In this document: one piece after another, positions 22,756-32,899 of the stretch
Layout of the letters: the number at the start of each line of letters is the position of its first letter
Position numbering within the stretch: the first letter of the stretch is position 1
Assembly (NCBI GenBank): GCA_963678675.1
Contig: OY783192.1
Span: forward strand, 2,552,001 to 2,616,000
Length of the DNA: 64,000 nucleotides
DNA from: Xiphydria camelus
Taxonomy: Eukaryota > Arthropoda > Insecta > Hymenoptera > Xiphydriidae
Direction: 5' to 3'
Program-made: the position numbers and the translations under genes
Notes under the pieces: generated by a model
Databases searched by the model: none
Seen by the model: the letters and a program-made list of their open reading frames with translations, nothing else
What the model was told of the DNA's origin: nothing

Positions 22756-23365
22756 GCAATGACGCTCTTCGAGCACCGCGCGAGCGCAGCAACGGCGCGC
22801 GTCGCCGGGGGAAATCGGACATTTGCTAATTAAATCATCGCTGCTTCGTGAATACCTAATCGATCGACGGGGAAATCAATCTCTCTCGCACTCTCTCGCG
22901 CTTCATCAATCTCCGCGCCTCCACCCCTCTGCCGCTCGCGCGGTGTACCTACCCTTCATCTTCCCGCACAGACAGACTAACCGAAACCAACCTCGGTTTA
23001 ATCTATTCCGCGTGTATAGGGTTAACGAGTAAGCGCACACGCGTCCGACGTTCCCTCTCGACGGGCGGTGCCGAGGAGCGCGGGCGCACTACGACCGACA
23101 TTCTCACCACGGGAAGCCACCCGCGAGGAGATTCATCTCAGGATATCGTCTACACCGCGGCGTGTGTCGCTCGCTGGCGCGCGAGTTTACACATCAAAGC
23201 TATACCGGGGAGCATCCGATGTTTTGACAGCGCTGACTATCTTCGCGGGATCGGCATTAAAGGCGATCATTTTCTCTGCCAGGGAAGTTCGATCTACGAG
23301 GGCGCGGATCGATCGTCTTGCGACTTTCTCTTGGCGCTGAGAAGTGTTTGTTATAATTATATTCT
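22756..23365. other. CpG-rich unique DNA
   Basis: Nothing recognised. Short Arg/Ser-rich frames only. Confidence 0.4.
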
Positions 23366-23759
23366 AGGGCTGGTATTCATAGTTGCTATTTACGAATATA
23401 AGTATGTATTTAAGTCAGCATGGGAAGTCACCCAGGTGAAAAAGATCTATATGGATTATATTTTGTATACACAGCATAGGTATATCAATTTGGGCTTATT
23501 TAATTTATACATCATTTATATGTAAACCGTATACGAATTACATATGGTTTATATATAGTATTATTTTAATTGTTTTAGTTTATGTAAGATTCATGTGTAA
23601 TATGTATATGGTTTATATTGAAATCATATATAAATTTAATAATAATTTATTACAAAATATATATAATCCGTAATAGATCTTTTCCGCCAGGGCACTTATA
23701 GGTCAAGACGGCGACTTGAGTCGTGCTTATTTTTTAAGCTCAGACTATGAATACAGGCT
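23366..23759. mobile_element. foldback element R interrupted by K
   Basis: The outer arms are GGGCTGGTATTCATAGT at the left and ACTATGAATACAGGCTT at the right, with similarity extending about 50 bp inward (TATTTAAGTCAG versus CGACTTGAGTCG). A K element occupies 23431-23693. No target duplication is obvious. A single copy in this window, so the family is proposed only from its inverted ends. Confidence 0.6.
23431..23693. mobile_element. MITE family K, copy inside R
   Basis: The left end CCCAGGTGAAAAAGATC and right end GATCTTTTCCGCCAGGG are inverted repeats. The interior is AT-rich with ATATGG/CCATAT-type words as in the other K copies, but more diverged than 23848-24096. Confidence 0.6.
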
Positions 23760-23847
23760 TAAGATTATAACTTAGAATAAGTATCATGAAATGTGCAGAA
23801 AGTGTAAACACATGCCTATGTCTTTGACTGTGTTCTCGGGGCGTGAT

Positions 23848-24096
23848 CCCAGGCGAAAAAATTCTACACATTTTTTGTATAATCCATATGTGGTTTTGGT
23901 CATATACGGATTATATATATGATTTGTATATTAACCCATATATAACGACTCTACCTATATATATTATATTATACAAAGATTCAAAAATCTGTATGTAGTC
24001 CTTATATGGTTCTTATAGAAGTTATAGGTATATAATCCACATATATGAACGAAACCACATATGGATTATATACAAAATATATAGAACTTTTCCTGG
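23848..24096. mobile_element. MITE family K, copy 2
   Basis: 249 bp from CCCAGGCGAAAAAATTCT to AGAACTTTTCCTGGG. The arms carry TTGTATAATCCATATGTGG and its inverted counterpart CCACATATGGATTATATAC. The interior repeats ATATAGTCCTTATATGG-like words. Other copies: 23431-23693, 35319-35681 and 55777-56014. AT-rich, no coding capacity. Confidence 0.8.
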
Positions 24097-24664
24097 GATG
24101 TTTGTACGGAGAAATAAAGGGTTAGGTGCAACCGGGGTGAGCCAGTGTCGCGGAGCGATGAGGCAAATTTATAGGCGAGAGCATAAATTGGAAACGTGCT
24201 GCCGCGAGGTGAGCTGGAGAACTCCCCAGCTATACACCCTCCCGACCTATACGAGTAGATAACTATGCATACGCGCGCGTATATAGATTTCTCCGTCTCC
24301 CTCGTCTGCTCGCTTTTGATATCCCTCTCACTTACTCTCTCTCATCCTTTAATAGCCTTGCTCTCGCGCTGGTTCGCTTTACAAGGTGCTGTACTGAATT
24401 TATAAGCAGTTAAGTTCAAACTAGAGAGAGAGAGAGAGAGTCGCATGCACACGTCAACCGCACCAATGCCACTCGGGATGGCGCGGACGTAGCGAATTCG
24501 CGAGCAATTTCCTCTCCTTGATTTTCACTGAGTGCGGTAGTAGCGAGGTATATGTACATACGTATCCACCTCATTTAGAATCTCATATCATGTGCGAGTT
24601 CTCGCGAGATTCTGGTAAAATCGTTTCGCGTCGCGAATTTAGATGCTCGTAATCGAATCCAATG
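24097..24664. other. unique DNA with an (AG)9 microsatellite
   Basis: (AG)9 at 24423-24440. Otherwise nothing recognised. Confidence 0.5.
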
Positions 24665-25245
24665 CATGGAGAAAGAGGATTAGTAAAAAATCGTGGGAAA
24701 ACCTATGAATTTTTACAGTTATCCCAGTGATAGGGCCTCAATAGACCTCAGTATATACTGTTTACATTCGTAGCAGTATAAAGATCAGTTTATACGGTAA
24801 AATTTACCAATCTACTGTTAATATGTATGTGCCCGGTGTTTACACTAAAAATTGTTTTATTCAACAATCAGTGAGGTCGAATACGGCGAACCTCACGGTG
24901 TAATTGTTTCAAGTAGATACTCACTTGTTTCAACTTCAATTTGGTTGCTTCTGCTCTATTTATTTTTCCTTACACTCTCATGGCATTGAAACAATTGCAC
25001 CGTGAGGTTCGCCGTATTCAACTTCACCGATGGTTGAATGAAGACAAATTTTTTCAGTGTACGGGTTACGAGTGTAAAAAGTACGAACTGTAAAAAGTAC
25101 ACTGCGTATATTTAAAAAATGCATTGTTTCATCTCGAAGAGCCCTTACGGAAAAAAAAGCCGGCAATTTTTATAGTAAAAATTGCTGTTTTTTCTGTGCT
25201 GTTACTGGTATTCGCAGTAAAAATCGCTAATTCTTTTTCTCCGTA
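24665..25245. mobile_element. MITE family C, copy 2, with nested D
   Basis: The left arm CATGGAGAAAGAGGATTAG and right end TTCTTTTTCTCCGTA match the C termini, and TG flanks each side. The middle motif AAAATTTACCAATCT and the AACTGTAAAAAGTAC right-arm block align with C1 and C3. The C sequence breaks after GGTGTTTA, where D occupies 24843-25059, and resumes at the next base. The left CTCCTCGAGG block seen in C1 is altered here. Confidence 0.8.
24843..25059. mobile_element. MITE family D, copy 2 (nested in C)
   Basis: 217 bp, CACTAAAAATTG to TTTTTTCAGTG, with TA at both junctions (24841-24842 and 25060-25061). Both arms show the ATACGGCGAACCTCACGG block (right arm inverted). Comparison with C1 and C3 shows an empty C at this point, so the TA duplication is direct evidence of insertion. 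Confidence 0.9.
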
Positions 25246-27100
25246 TGCGTACTAGCATCGATAAAACGCATTCCATTAACTCGATTACCCCGCGATTTTC
25301 TCTTCATCTTTTTCGTCAAGAAGTAATATTTTTACCTCGAAAGTATAACCCTCTTAAATATATACAAATATACGCAAATAGGTTCAACAGTTTCGTTGAC
25401 GAAAAAGCGCGAAAATCCGAAGACGGTAACAGGTATTCTTTGATCGTTTTTCCAGCTCTCGTTCGAGCGAGAGAAGATCCCAATAAAGTACACGATCCGT
25501 GAGGGTTCCCCCTTTTCCCCTTTGCCGACCTCTTTTCTCTAAAAGTGCCCCTCGCGTCTCTTATATCGCGGCTCGCTCCTCCGGCGAATTCCAATTACAC
25601 GAAGAATTTTGAAGGCGACTTTGATATCCCGCGTGCGCGGGTATTATATAATAATTGACGTATTCGAATTGGTCCTCGCGATGTCGGTGGCCCTTCCTCC
25701 TCTCTCAAGGAGAAAGGAATTCGCGTTCCTTTGAGGGATTCCTACGCCCACCGACGTTGCGTTAAAACACAAAGGCTATTTAACGAGGGAGTGTGCTACA
25801 GCGACGTCGCTTAAATCAAGGGTTAAATTTCGAAGTCGAGGAGTTTATTACCGGCTCCTCCCTCCCCCATCATCCGCCGGCGCTCCGTCCGCCGCGCGCC
25901 TCGCGGAGTTTCGTGTTTAGCGTCGAATCGGTATCGAGGGTGAGGCGAAGGGGAGATGGCGGTAAAACGGAATCAAGGGTAAACATCGAAACGGCGTGTA
26001 GCTCCACCAGATCGTGCGATTCGACTTTCAGTGGCGGGTAGGTGCGAATAAAGTGTGCCACTCTACACCCCCTCTCTTTCTCTCTCCCTCCATCCAACCC
26101 TTCAACCCTCTTTCCCTCTCTTTTTTCAGTAGATATATCTACCACACGTGCCCCTTTCCCTCTCGAGCGCGCGCGTGTGTACGCACGCCCTTCGTTAGCA
26201 TTCCAAACACAAACTTGCCGCCCGAGTGGTAGCGGGAGGGAAGAGGCGGGGAGGCTCGTGGAAGTAAAAATAAAGCGTTTTACGCCATGGGGTTGATGGG
26301 CGTTTGCTGCGGCGCAATCTACGGTGACCCACCCGTTGGCGTTTCGTCGTGTAAAAGCGAAATGCCCGTGGTTCGGCTCGGTGTAAAGGATCGCGACGTG
26401 ATCGCCGCGCGCGGTTATTTCCGTCCCGTCGGAAGCCGAGAGACGAGAGGCGTCCGCGGCGACGCGACTTCGTGCGCGTATACGACGAACGAGGATTACA
26501 AAAAAAAAAATAAATAAAAGGACGAAAGAGGCACCGCCTCTATAGTTACGATTTTACCCTCGCTTTTCGGCTCTCGCGGGAGAGAGACGGAGAGAGCGGG
26601 CGACGCGTTTCATCCGGAGCGTTTAGATGGAAAATGAATGCACGAGTGCACGGCGCAACCCTGTGGCTACCCCGCGCATAACGGCCGTCCACAGCGGCGG
26701 CGACGCGTGGGCGTATAAGCACTTACGCGAAGGGACAGCCACGCGCGAACATTTATCACTCGATCCGGAGAAACGAGAAAGCCCGCGCGTCCCACCGCCC
26801 CCGCCCGTAGGACGCGGCCGGCGAGGGATGAGAGGGAGAAGACGATCCGGGAAATCCGAAAACTCGTTCGTCCCGGGTTCCCGCCGACGCCCCTCGGAGA
26901 CCGGCCGCGGAGGCCGAGGGCGCGCAGTCACGTATTTCGCGTTTCGTGCGTTTACGTCGTGCGTAAATTTTTCATTTACGTCGCGCTGAGTCTCGCGCGC
27001 GCTGGCATGGAGCGGGTGTATACGAAGCGACGCGCCGCGCTCCCCGGAGAAGGGTGTCAATGAAAATAATTCTTTTGGGTATAGGTATAATTTTCGGCTA
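25246..27100. other. CpG-rich unique DNA
   Basis: An A-rich run occurs near 26500-26517. Frames of up to 173 codons around 26623-27144 overlap on both strands, and one runs into element H. No gene is supported. Confidence 0.4.
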
Positions 27101-27191
27101 TCGCTGTGTCGAAAAAAAAATGTAGTTTTCTTGGCACTATTCATGTTAATGATTTACTTGAGTCAATTACGGGAGAAAATAAATTGTGGCA

Positions 27192-27213
27192 CTCTCTCTC
27201 TCTCTCTCTCTCT
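27192..27213. repeat. (CT)11 microsatellite inside G
   Basis: Replaces the short ATTTACAAAG spacer seen at this position in the other G copies, so it arose after the element inserted. Confidence 0.9.
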
Positions 27214-27336
27214 TACAAAGTTTGCGGTAAATTTCGAGACAAGGCCAATTTGTTGCTACGATAATTAGAATTTTAATAAAAATTACAGCAATGCTTGCAA
27301 TTTCTACAAGTTTTACCATAATTTTTACTACAATTG

Positions 27337-27466
27337 AGGAGGGTTCATGCAAAATCAGACATGTCCATTTTTAATCCCAATCTACTTTTATCCAGATTTA
27401 TACTCTTTTGTATGGTTTCCAGACGTTTTCATAAATGGACATGTCTGCTTTTGCATGAACCCTCCT
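27337..27466. mobile_element. 130-bp foldback element with CAATTG flanks
   Basis: 34-bp terminal inverted repeats starting AGGAGGGTTCATGCAAAA and differing at one position. CAATTG occurs immediately outside both ends (27331-27336 and 27467-27472). G copies without the insert read AAATTGTAG here, consistent with insertion into CAATTG, though a palindromic site leaves the exact duplication length (4-6 bp) open. It is too short to encode anything and unlike the CACTGAG elements. Only copy in the window. Confidence 0.8.
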
Positions 27467-27667
27467 CAATTGTAGTTATTGTAACGACAGTTACAATGAC
27501 TAACATTGTAATTTATTAATAGATTAGCCTTGTCCCGAAATGTATTACAAACCTTCTAAATGCTACGATTAATTTTTTTCGCGAAATAATGTTTGTTCAT
27601 ATTTAGTCAAATTTTTTTAATCCAAACAAATATTATATACTTAACTCAAGTAAATCGCGGTGAAAAT

Positions 27668-27795
27668 AAGTATTTCTCGATCATCCATATTACTTCGTTA
27701 GACGGGAACGAAGTAATACGAATGCTCGAAATGCTCATTTTTATCACAATTTAAGAAATATGAATCTATGATCCGATTCGCCTCAGTCCACTCTA
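27668..27795 (-). repeat. interspersed repeat I, copy 2 (inside H)
   Basis: Inverted copy of 14724-14850, sharing TGATCCGATTCGCCTC, AAATATGAATC and ACGAATGCTCGAAATGCTCA. It contains a local palindrome ATTACTTCGTT…AACGAAGTAAT not seen fully in copy 1. Confidence 0.6.
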
Positions 27796-27845
27796 GTGCC
27801 AAGAAAACAATTCACTTGGATTCGTAACTTATTTTTCTCAATGTA

Positions 27846-28899
27846 GGTATGTATTGTATACGGGGAAACGGAAATGGAACATTTTCATGTAACGAATAGG
27901 GAAGAGGGTTCGTCTCCCTTGCTATATGTGTAGCGTAGTTAAATTTACCGCGTGTCCCAGTTTCCCCGCATATCCGCGGAATTCGATCACGATCAAACGA
28001 AATCGCGTTGGAAAGTAGCGAACCTGGCGAAGGAAGGGTGCATACGAGAGACAGAGAAGAGGAGTGAGAGAGGGGTGATGTCGCGCGAGCTTTCAGTTTA
28101 TTAAACGTGACACACCCTCTTTAGCGTTGTAACCGAGCGCGATCCGAGAAGCGCGCGCGCGCGAGTAACGTTTGACGAAGTTTCATGCACCACCCCGTCG
28201 ATCCCTCTACCTCATCCCTCGCCTCTTTCTCTCGCTCGCGTCCTCGCATACTTGCCTCGTGCCTCTCTCCCGCGTGTTTACCCACACGCTTTAGGACTCC
28301 CCGCACACTCCTGGCATCGAAACGAGGTCGGTATGCACGGACGGTACACCCCCGTCTATACACTCGCGCGTTTATGTATAAACGTATATCCAGCATGGGG
28401 TGTACTGCCGCGGAAAGCGACAGTGACGGGCCTAGCGATTAAGCGACGGGTGCAGCACTCTACCCCTCTTGCCATTTGGATATCCATAGGGAGAAAGAAA
28501 ATCAGCCGGACGTGAAAAATGTTGGAGGAATTCGAAAGAACCGCCCTTTATATTCCTCCACGCGGAAGAACGATTTCGTGTTCCACCAGAGGGTAGTTCG
28601 AGACTCGACTTTTTCATCCGCGACCGAGAATGTTATCCGCGATAAAAAAAAGATTCCGCGGGAAATTCACGATTCTAAAAAGGCGGTCACTTCGCACGAT
28701 GTATGTATAGGTGTGAGCCGAGTTCGAGCCACGAGATGAAATACGGTCCTGAAGCCAGGCCGCCCCGCTTTGAGCCGGAGCTCCGCCGCTGGTCGTTTCG
28801 CGGGGCAAACACATCGGTGAGAATTTCAGAGCAGAGGGTGCGAGTCGTTACCGTCGCCTATAGACCGCACCGACGAACCAACCTCGTTACATTGTGTGT
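27846..28899. other. unique DNA
   Basis: CpG-rich with overlapping Arg/Ser-rich frames on both strands. No repeats recognised. Confidence 0.4.
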
Positions 28900-28932
28900 C
28901 CGGAGGATTGCGCGTTCCGCAATCCTCTCCGG
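28900..28932. repeat. GC-rich 33-nt hairpin
   Basis: CCGGAGGATTGCG pairs with CGCAATCCTCTCCGG around a 5-nt loop, leaving a 2-nt bulge. It lacks a T run, and the genomic context is not bacterial, so it is not annotated as a terminator. Confidence 0.7.
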
Positions 28933-29587
28933 GATGAGCTCTAAAAAACACGTTAATAATTTTCACCCAGCACCTGCAGCGCTCGCTCGCTCGCACTGCG
29001 ATTATCGGAATACCAGAGAGCGCGCGCGCGTTTCCCCTCGCGCGTGGGTTAGCTGTAGGTACGAGATATACGCCGCCGCGCGCCTCTTGACGCGGAACGC
29101 CGCTCCTCTGACGTCGCATTTTACCGGGCGTCGCACAGCGTCGAAGCACTCGTACTTGCGACTGAAAAAGCGTGGGCTGCGAGTGATCGTTATTCTCTCG
29201 GATCGGAGTTCTCCTATTTTTATCGAGATCGCTACTGTCGATGAGCACTCGCGGAGAGAACACGTTGACACATTTTCCTGAGCTGTCTAAATAAATAGTT
29301 AACGTAGTGGTGCAGACGGGAGAGGAAGGGGGAAAGATTAATCGATCGAAGCTATTCGCATCACCACCGCAGCGAGGGATCGCGTCTTAACTGCAGCCAT
29401 CACGGCATAAATCATTAGCGGTCCTATAAACGGAACACTCGTAATTCATTTTACTAACTAAAATTATATTAGAATCTACTGGCTCCACCGTCGGAATGAC
29501 GGAAATATTATTATCCATTTCACCTCGAATGCAGAGCGCTACCGTTCTTATATATAAACGAGAAAATATATCAATGCATTTTTACCG
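28933..29587. other. unique DNA
   Basis: A 192-codon plus frame (28703-29281) crosses this region but is Arg/Ser-rich and opposed by a minus-strand frame of similar length. No gene is supported. Confidence 0.4.
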
Positions 29588-29875
29588 CATCGAAAGAAAT
29601 AATTACTGGTGCTAACAAATATTTTCTTTAACCAAAAATATAATATAATTCCAGGATCACACCATGGTTTTCTTCCCGGCAAGAAAACATTTAATAGGTT
29701 GAAATAATTGTTTTTTTTTTCGCGCAGGAAGAAATTCTTGACCCACTGAAGATTTTCTTGAATCAAGAATATATTTTTTTCATCCAAGAATCTATATTCT
29801 TAACAATTTTTCAGATCATATGTTCTTGATTGAAGAAATATTTCTTTGAGGCTAGCAACTATTTCTCGCAATGTG
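29588..29875. mobile_element. MITE family A, copy 2
   Basis: Left end CGAAAGAAATAATTACTGG and right end AGCAACTATTTCTCGCAATG. It shares ACCATGGTTTTCTTC, TTCGCGCAGGAAGAAATTC and the AATCAAGAATATATT palindromes with the other A copies, in the same orientation as copy 1. Minus-strand frames here are by-products of the AT-rich arms. Confidence 0.8.
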
Positions 29876-32569
29876 TACCTGCATAATTGATGTTGTTTAT
29901 GCAGTACATAAAGTAGCAATTGTGGGTCAATGTTTCCTTTACCGCTGCTCTAAAATGCTGTAATTAAATTGAATTTGATTCGATTGAATCGAATCGTGGC
30001 ACTACTGGCGATCGATCGTTAGTCATAACGTCATAAATTTATAAATTAGGCACACGTACGAAATATTCTCCTCGCACGTTATTCATTATCAAATCACCAT
30101 AAAAAGAAACGTGACGCGGAATAAAGAACGTGAGAGAAGGAACGCACATGGGTAGTTTAAATTCTACATACGGGACGGCCGAAAGCGAGAGGGCGAGCGA
30201 GGAGTTCCCGGTATTGCAATTTTTAAGGGAACGACTATACTCGATTTGGCCCAAAGTTAAAGCATCCTTCGGGGACAATGCCCCGCGCACACGGAACCCG
30301 CGCGAAATGGAATTCGAGAAGAGAGGCACCTAGGAGGCGTCCCCATTTGTCGGAGTTGCATCTCGTCGGAAGTTCGGCGAAGAAAAATGACGCGGGAGCC
30401 CGGTCGACGCGGAAGTAGAAAACTTCGCCGAAAGCCGTTTACCTTCGGCTTATCGTGAAAGGTCCTGCGACGTGGAATAACGAAACAGCAGGACTCGCCG
30501 CCCCCGCGCGTTGCCGAGGCGTCGTATATTCCATTATAGCGTGCGTCGAGAGAGGAGACGGTTCTTTGTCTCGGAAATAACGAAAAGCTTCCGCCCCGCC
30601 ATTTACTCCGCGGCGCTTTCTCGCTCGACGTCCCCCGCGCGCCCACCCCCCGAGCCTTGCTTCGGCCCTCGTCCGTCGCTCCGTTTCTACACTTTTCGCG
30701 AAAATATCGACGGGATCATCGGCGGCTGGAAGAAGGAAGGGGGTTGAAGAGCGCCTCGCTCTTACACCTAATCGTTCGGGGGCGTGACGTCTCATCTCGA
30801 TGTCGCTCTTCAAAGCGAGCAAAGAGCCTCGCGGGAAGGTGAGACTCTATGTTTAGACGAAAGATAAAAAGAGAGAGCGAGGGGGAGAGAGTGCGGAGAG
30901 CGCGCGACCCAACGCTCTCTCGAAACTCGGTCCTCGATGTTTCTCGATTGTGCAACGGGAGCAAAAGTGGAAGGGTCTAGTCGTCCGTCTCCCGCCGCCG
31001 CCGCCTCCCGCCGCCCCGCGAGACTTAGGAAAGAACAGAAATAAGTGACGGCACTTCCGGCCCGTCGTCACCGCGCGCGCTTCCCTCCTTCTTGTCCGCC
31101 CTGGTTCCCGCTTCTTCGCACGTTCCTACGGCTGAAGCCACGCGCTACCGCGAGAGCACACGCGCCGATGTACGTCGAACTGTCGCGCCATTGGGTTTGT
31201 TTTTGAAAACGTCGCGAGAGATTTAAGAGCTCTCTGGGGCTCGAACGATACGTCCGTAAAAATCGTGTATAGTTTCCGATTGGGAAAGAGAGGCTGAAGT
31301 GAGAAATACGTACCGGTACGACAAAAATCGTCGAATAAACATTATAGGTGTTTGAAGTCAGATCCCCGGAGAGCGGTAAATGTTGGACTCGAAAAATTAT
31401 TCGATCGTTACGGTCGGCATCGTATGTGTGTGGTGATACTCTTTTTCTATGGTAATCTGCAGTTTTACTTATCAGCATCGTTATAAGAGATTCCAAAAAA
31501 AAGTCGTTTCAGAGTGATTTCCTCTTTTGGTAATTCACACCTCTGCAGCACTATCGCGGTACAGTAAGGATCGCGTTATTATCACACCTGCTTATTGTTA
31601 GATATGTAGGTACCTACTTTAACGTCGAAAATGATCAGTTTCTGCCCTACTGCAGCAAAAAAACTTGCATCAACGACTGGAATATTCGTACCACCATCCT
31701 CACACGGAAATGTTTTAAATTATCTCAATTATCTGATCACTTCCGTCGCGCGTGGACTGTCTTTATTAACTATACGTTCCCTCCCATCGTACTCCGAAAG
31801 TTCCGGTTTGTTTTCTTTCTCCTGTGGTGTTTAAAGCGGTGCTAGAGTAAATCGACTCCAAGGAGAGCGCTTCGTCGTTACAGTCGCGCCGCGCTAGTGG
31901 CTCCCAATGGTGCTTCGAGACTTCCGGTTACCGAAATAACACCCGCGCGGGCATCGATTTCTTCCCCGCCCATCGCGCGAGACTCGCGTTGCACTTCCTT
32001 TTATCGCCACGCGCGGACGATGATCGACTCCGAATGGAATAATAACGGTTATATCCGCGCGGATGGGAAGCGCGAGAAAGTTTCCCCCGTTATGCACCCT
32101 GACGGGCGAGCTGCCGTCTCAGTCGATGAATTCCGCAGCTCCCCGTTTCTCGAGAGTGATGTCACGCGTGCTTGACTTCACCCGCGACTGTTGGATTTCC
32201 ATGAGAAACGACGTCATCGCGCCCCGCGACTCGCCGGAGAGCCGACTCGTTGTGGCTTTCGTAGAAACCGATGAAAGACGCCCGTTAATGAGCATTGACA
32301 AATGACGATGACGATGGCGATACCGATCCGATTTTTCCACGATTCACCGCGCCGTTTCAAAGTGATTTGATACACGCTGTAACATTCGCTCGGAATTAAG
32401 TCGGATTCGCTCCGAACTCCATTAGATAAGTTTTCTCGTTTTTACAATCTTCCGAAAGAAAGTCAGCGCGATGTGCCAGCTTGAATCAAGGAAGTCCAAT
32501 CGCGGGCACCGCGTCTGGCAGTCGAATTATGAGACAGGGTAAGGGGGAAGGTGTGCTTAAATATTCCTA
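29876..32569. other. CpG-rich unique DNA
   Basis: A GCC-rich stretch lies at about 30996-31018. The opposed frames at 30039-30333 have a less biased composition than most, but no domain was recognised and they overlap each other. No repeat family was seen in this 2.7 kb. Confidence 0.4.
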
Positions 32570-32897
32570 CACTGAAAAAAATTAATTACGAATCCAAGTA
32601 AATGGTTTTCTTGGCATTATTCATGTCTCTAGTTTACTTGAGTGAAAATTACACGGGAAAAAAAATTTGTGGTAAATTTCGGGACAGGGCCAATTTATTT
32701 TTACGACCACTACAATTTTAGTAAAAATTATAGTACAACTCGTAGAAGTTGCAAGCGTTTCTGTAATTTTTACGAAAATTATAGTTATCGTAACAATAAA
32801 TTGGCCTTGTCCCGAAATTTACCACAAACTTTGTAGATGCTATAATTAATTTTTTTCCCGTATATTTACTTGGATTCGCCATTTATTTTTCTCAGTG
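32570..32897. mobile_element. MITE family H, copy 3, carrying G
   Basis: 328 bp between TA dinucleotides (32568-32569 and 32898-32899). The left end is CACTGAAAAAAATTAATTAC and the right end ATTTATTTTTCTCAGTG. ACGAATCCAAGTAAATGG at the left is matched inverted by TTTACTTGGATTCGCC at the right. G occupies 32652-32860, so H itself is only about 119 bp here. Confidence 0.85.
32652..32860. mobile_element. MITE family G, copy 3 (nested in H)
   Basis: 209 bp, CACGGGAAAAAAAATTTGTG to TTTTTTTCCCG, with TA on each side (32650-32651 and 32861-32862). Arms contain GGTAAATTTCGGGACAGGGC and the inverted GGCCTTGTCCCGAAATTTAC. The 64-codon frame through it is a product of the palindrome, not a gene. Confidence 0.9.
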
Positions 32898-32899
32898 TA

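Larger units (their letters stand above)
27171..27583. mobile_element. MITE family G, copy 2 (within H, itself interrupted)
   Basis: It starts CGGGAGAAAATAAATTGTGG and ends near AATTTTTTTCGCG. It holds ACAAAGTTTGCGGT, TTTCGAGACAAGGCC, GCTTGCAATTTCTACAAG and the inverted CCTTGTCCCGAAAT. Compared with other G copies it carries a (CT)11 microsatellite and a separate foldback at 27337-27466. Confidence 0.8.
27101..27843. mobile_element. MITE family H, copy 2 (composite)
   Basis: The outer right end ATTTTTCTCAATG is followed by TA, and CTTGGCACTATTCATGTTA near the left matches H at 32570-32897. The inverse block TAGTGCCAAGAAAACAATTC lies near the right end. Inside are G (27171-27583), repeat I (27668-27795) and, within G, a (CT)11 run and a 130-bp foldback. 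The extreme left end (GCTGTGTCGAAAAAAAAATG) is decayed and lacks a short block present in the 32-kb copy. Confidence 0.7.

Noticed and set aside
28900..28932. Hairpin resembling a bacterial intrinsic terminator
   Set aside because: No U tract follows, and the window is not bacterial. Kept only as a hairpin.
28703..29281. 192-codon plus-strand frame
   Set aside because: Opposed by a 145-codon frame on the minus strand; composition fits random translation of CpG-rich DNA.
32642..32836. 64-codon frame with balanced composition
   Set aside because: It lies within element G, and its Tyr/Asn-rich sequence is produced by the AT-rich palindrome.
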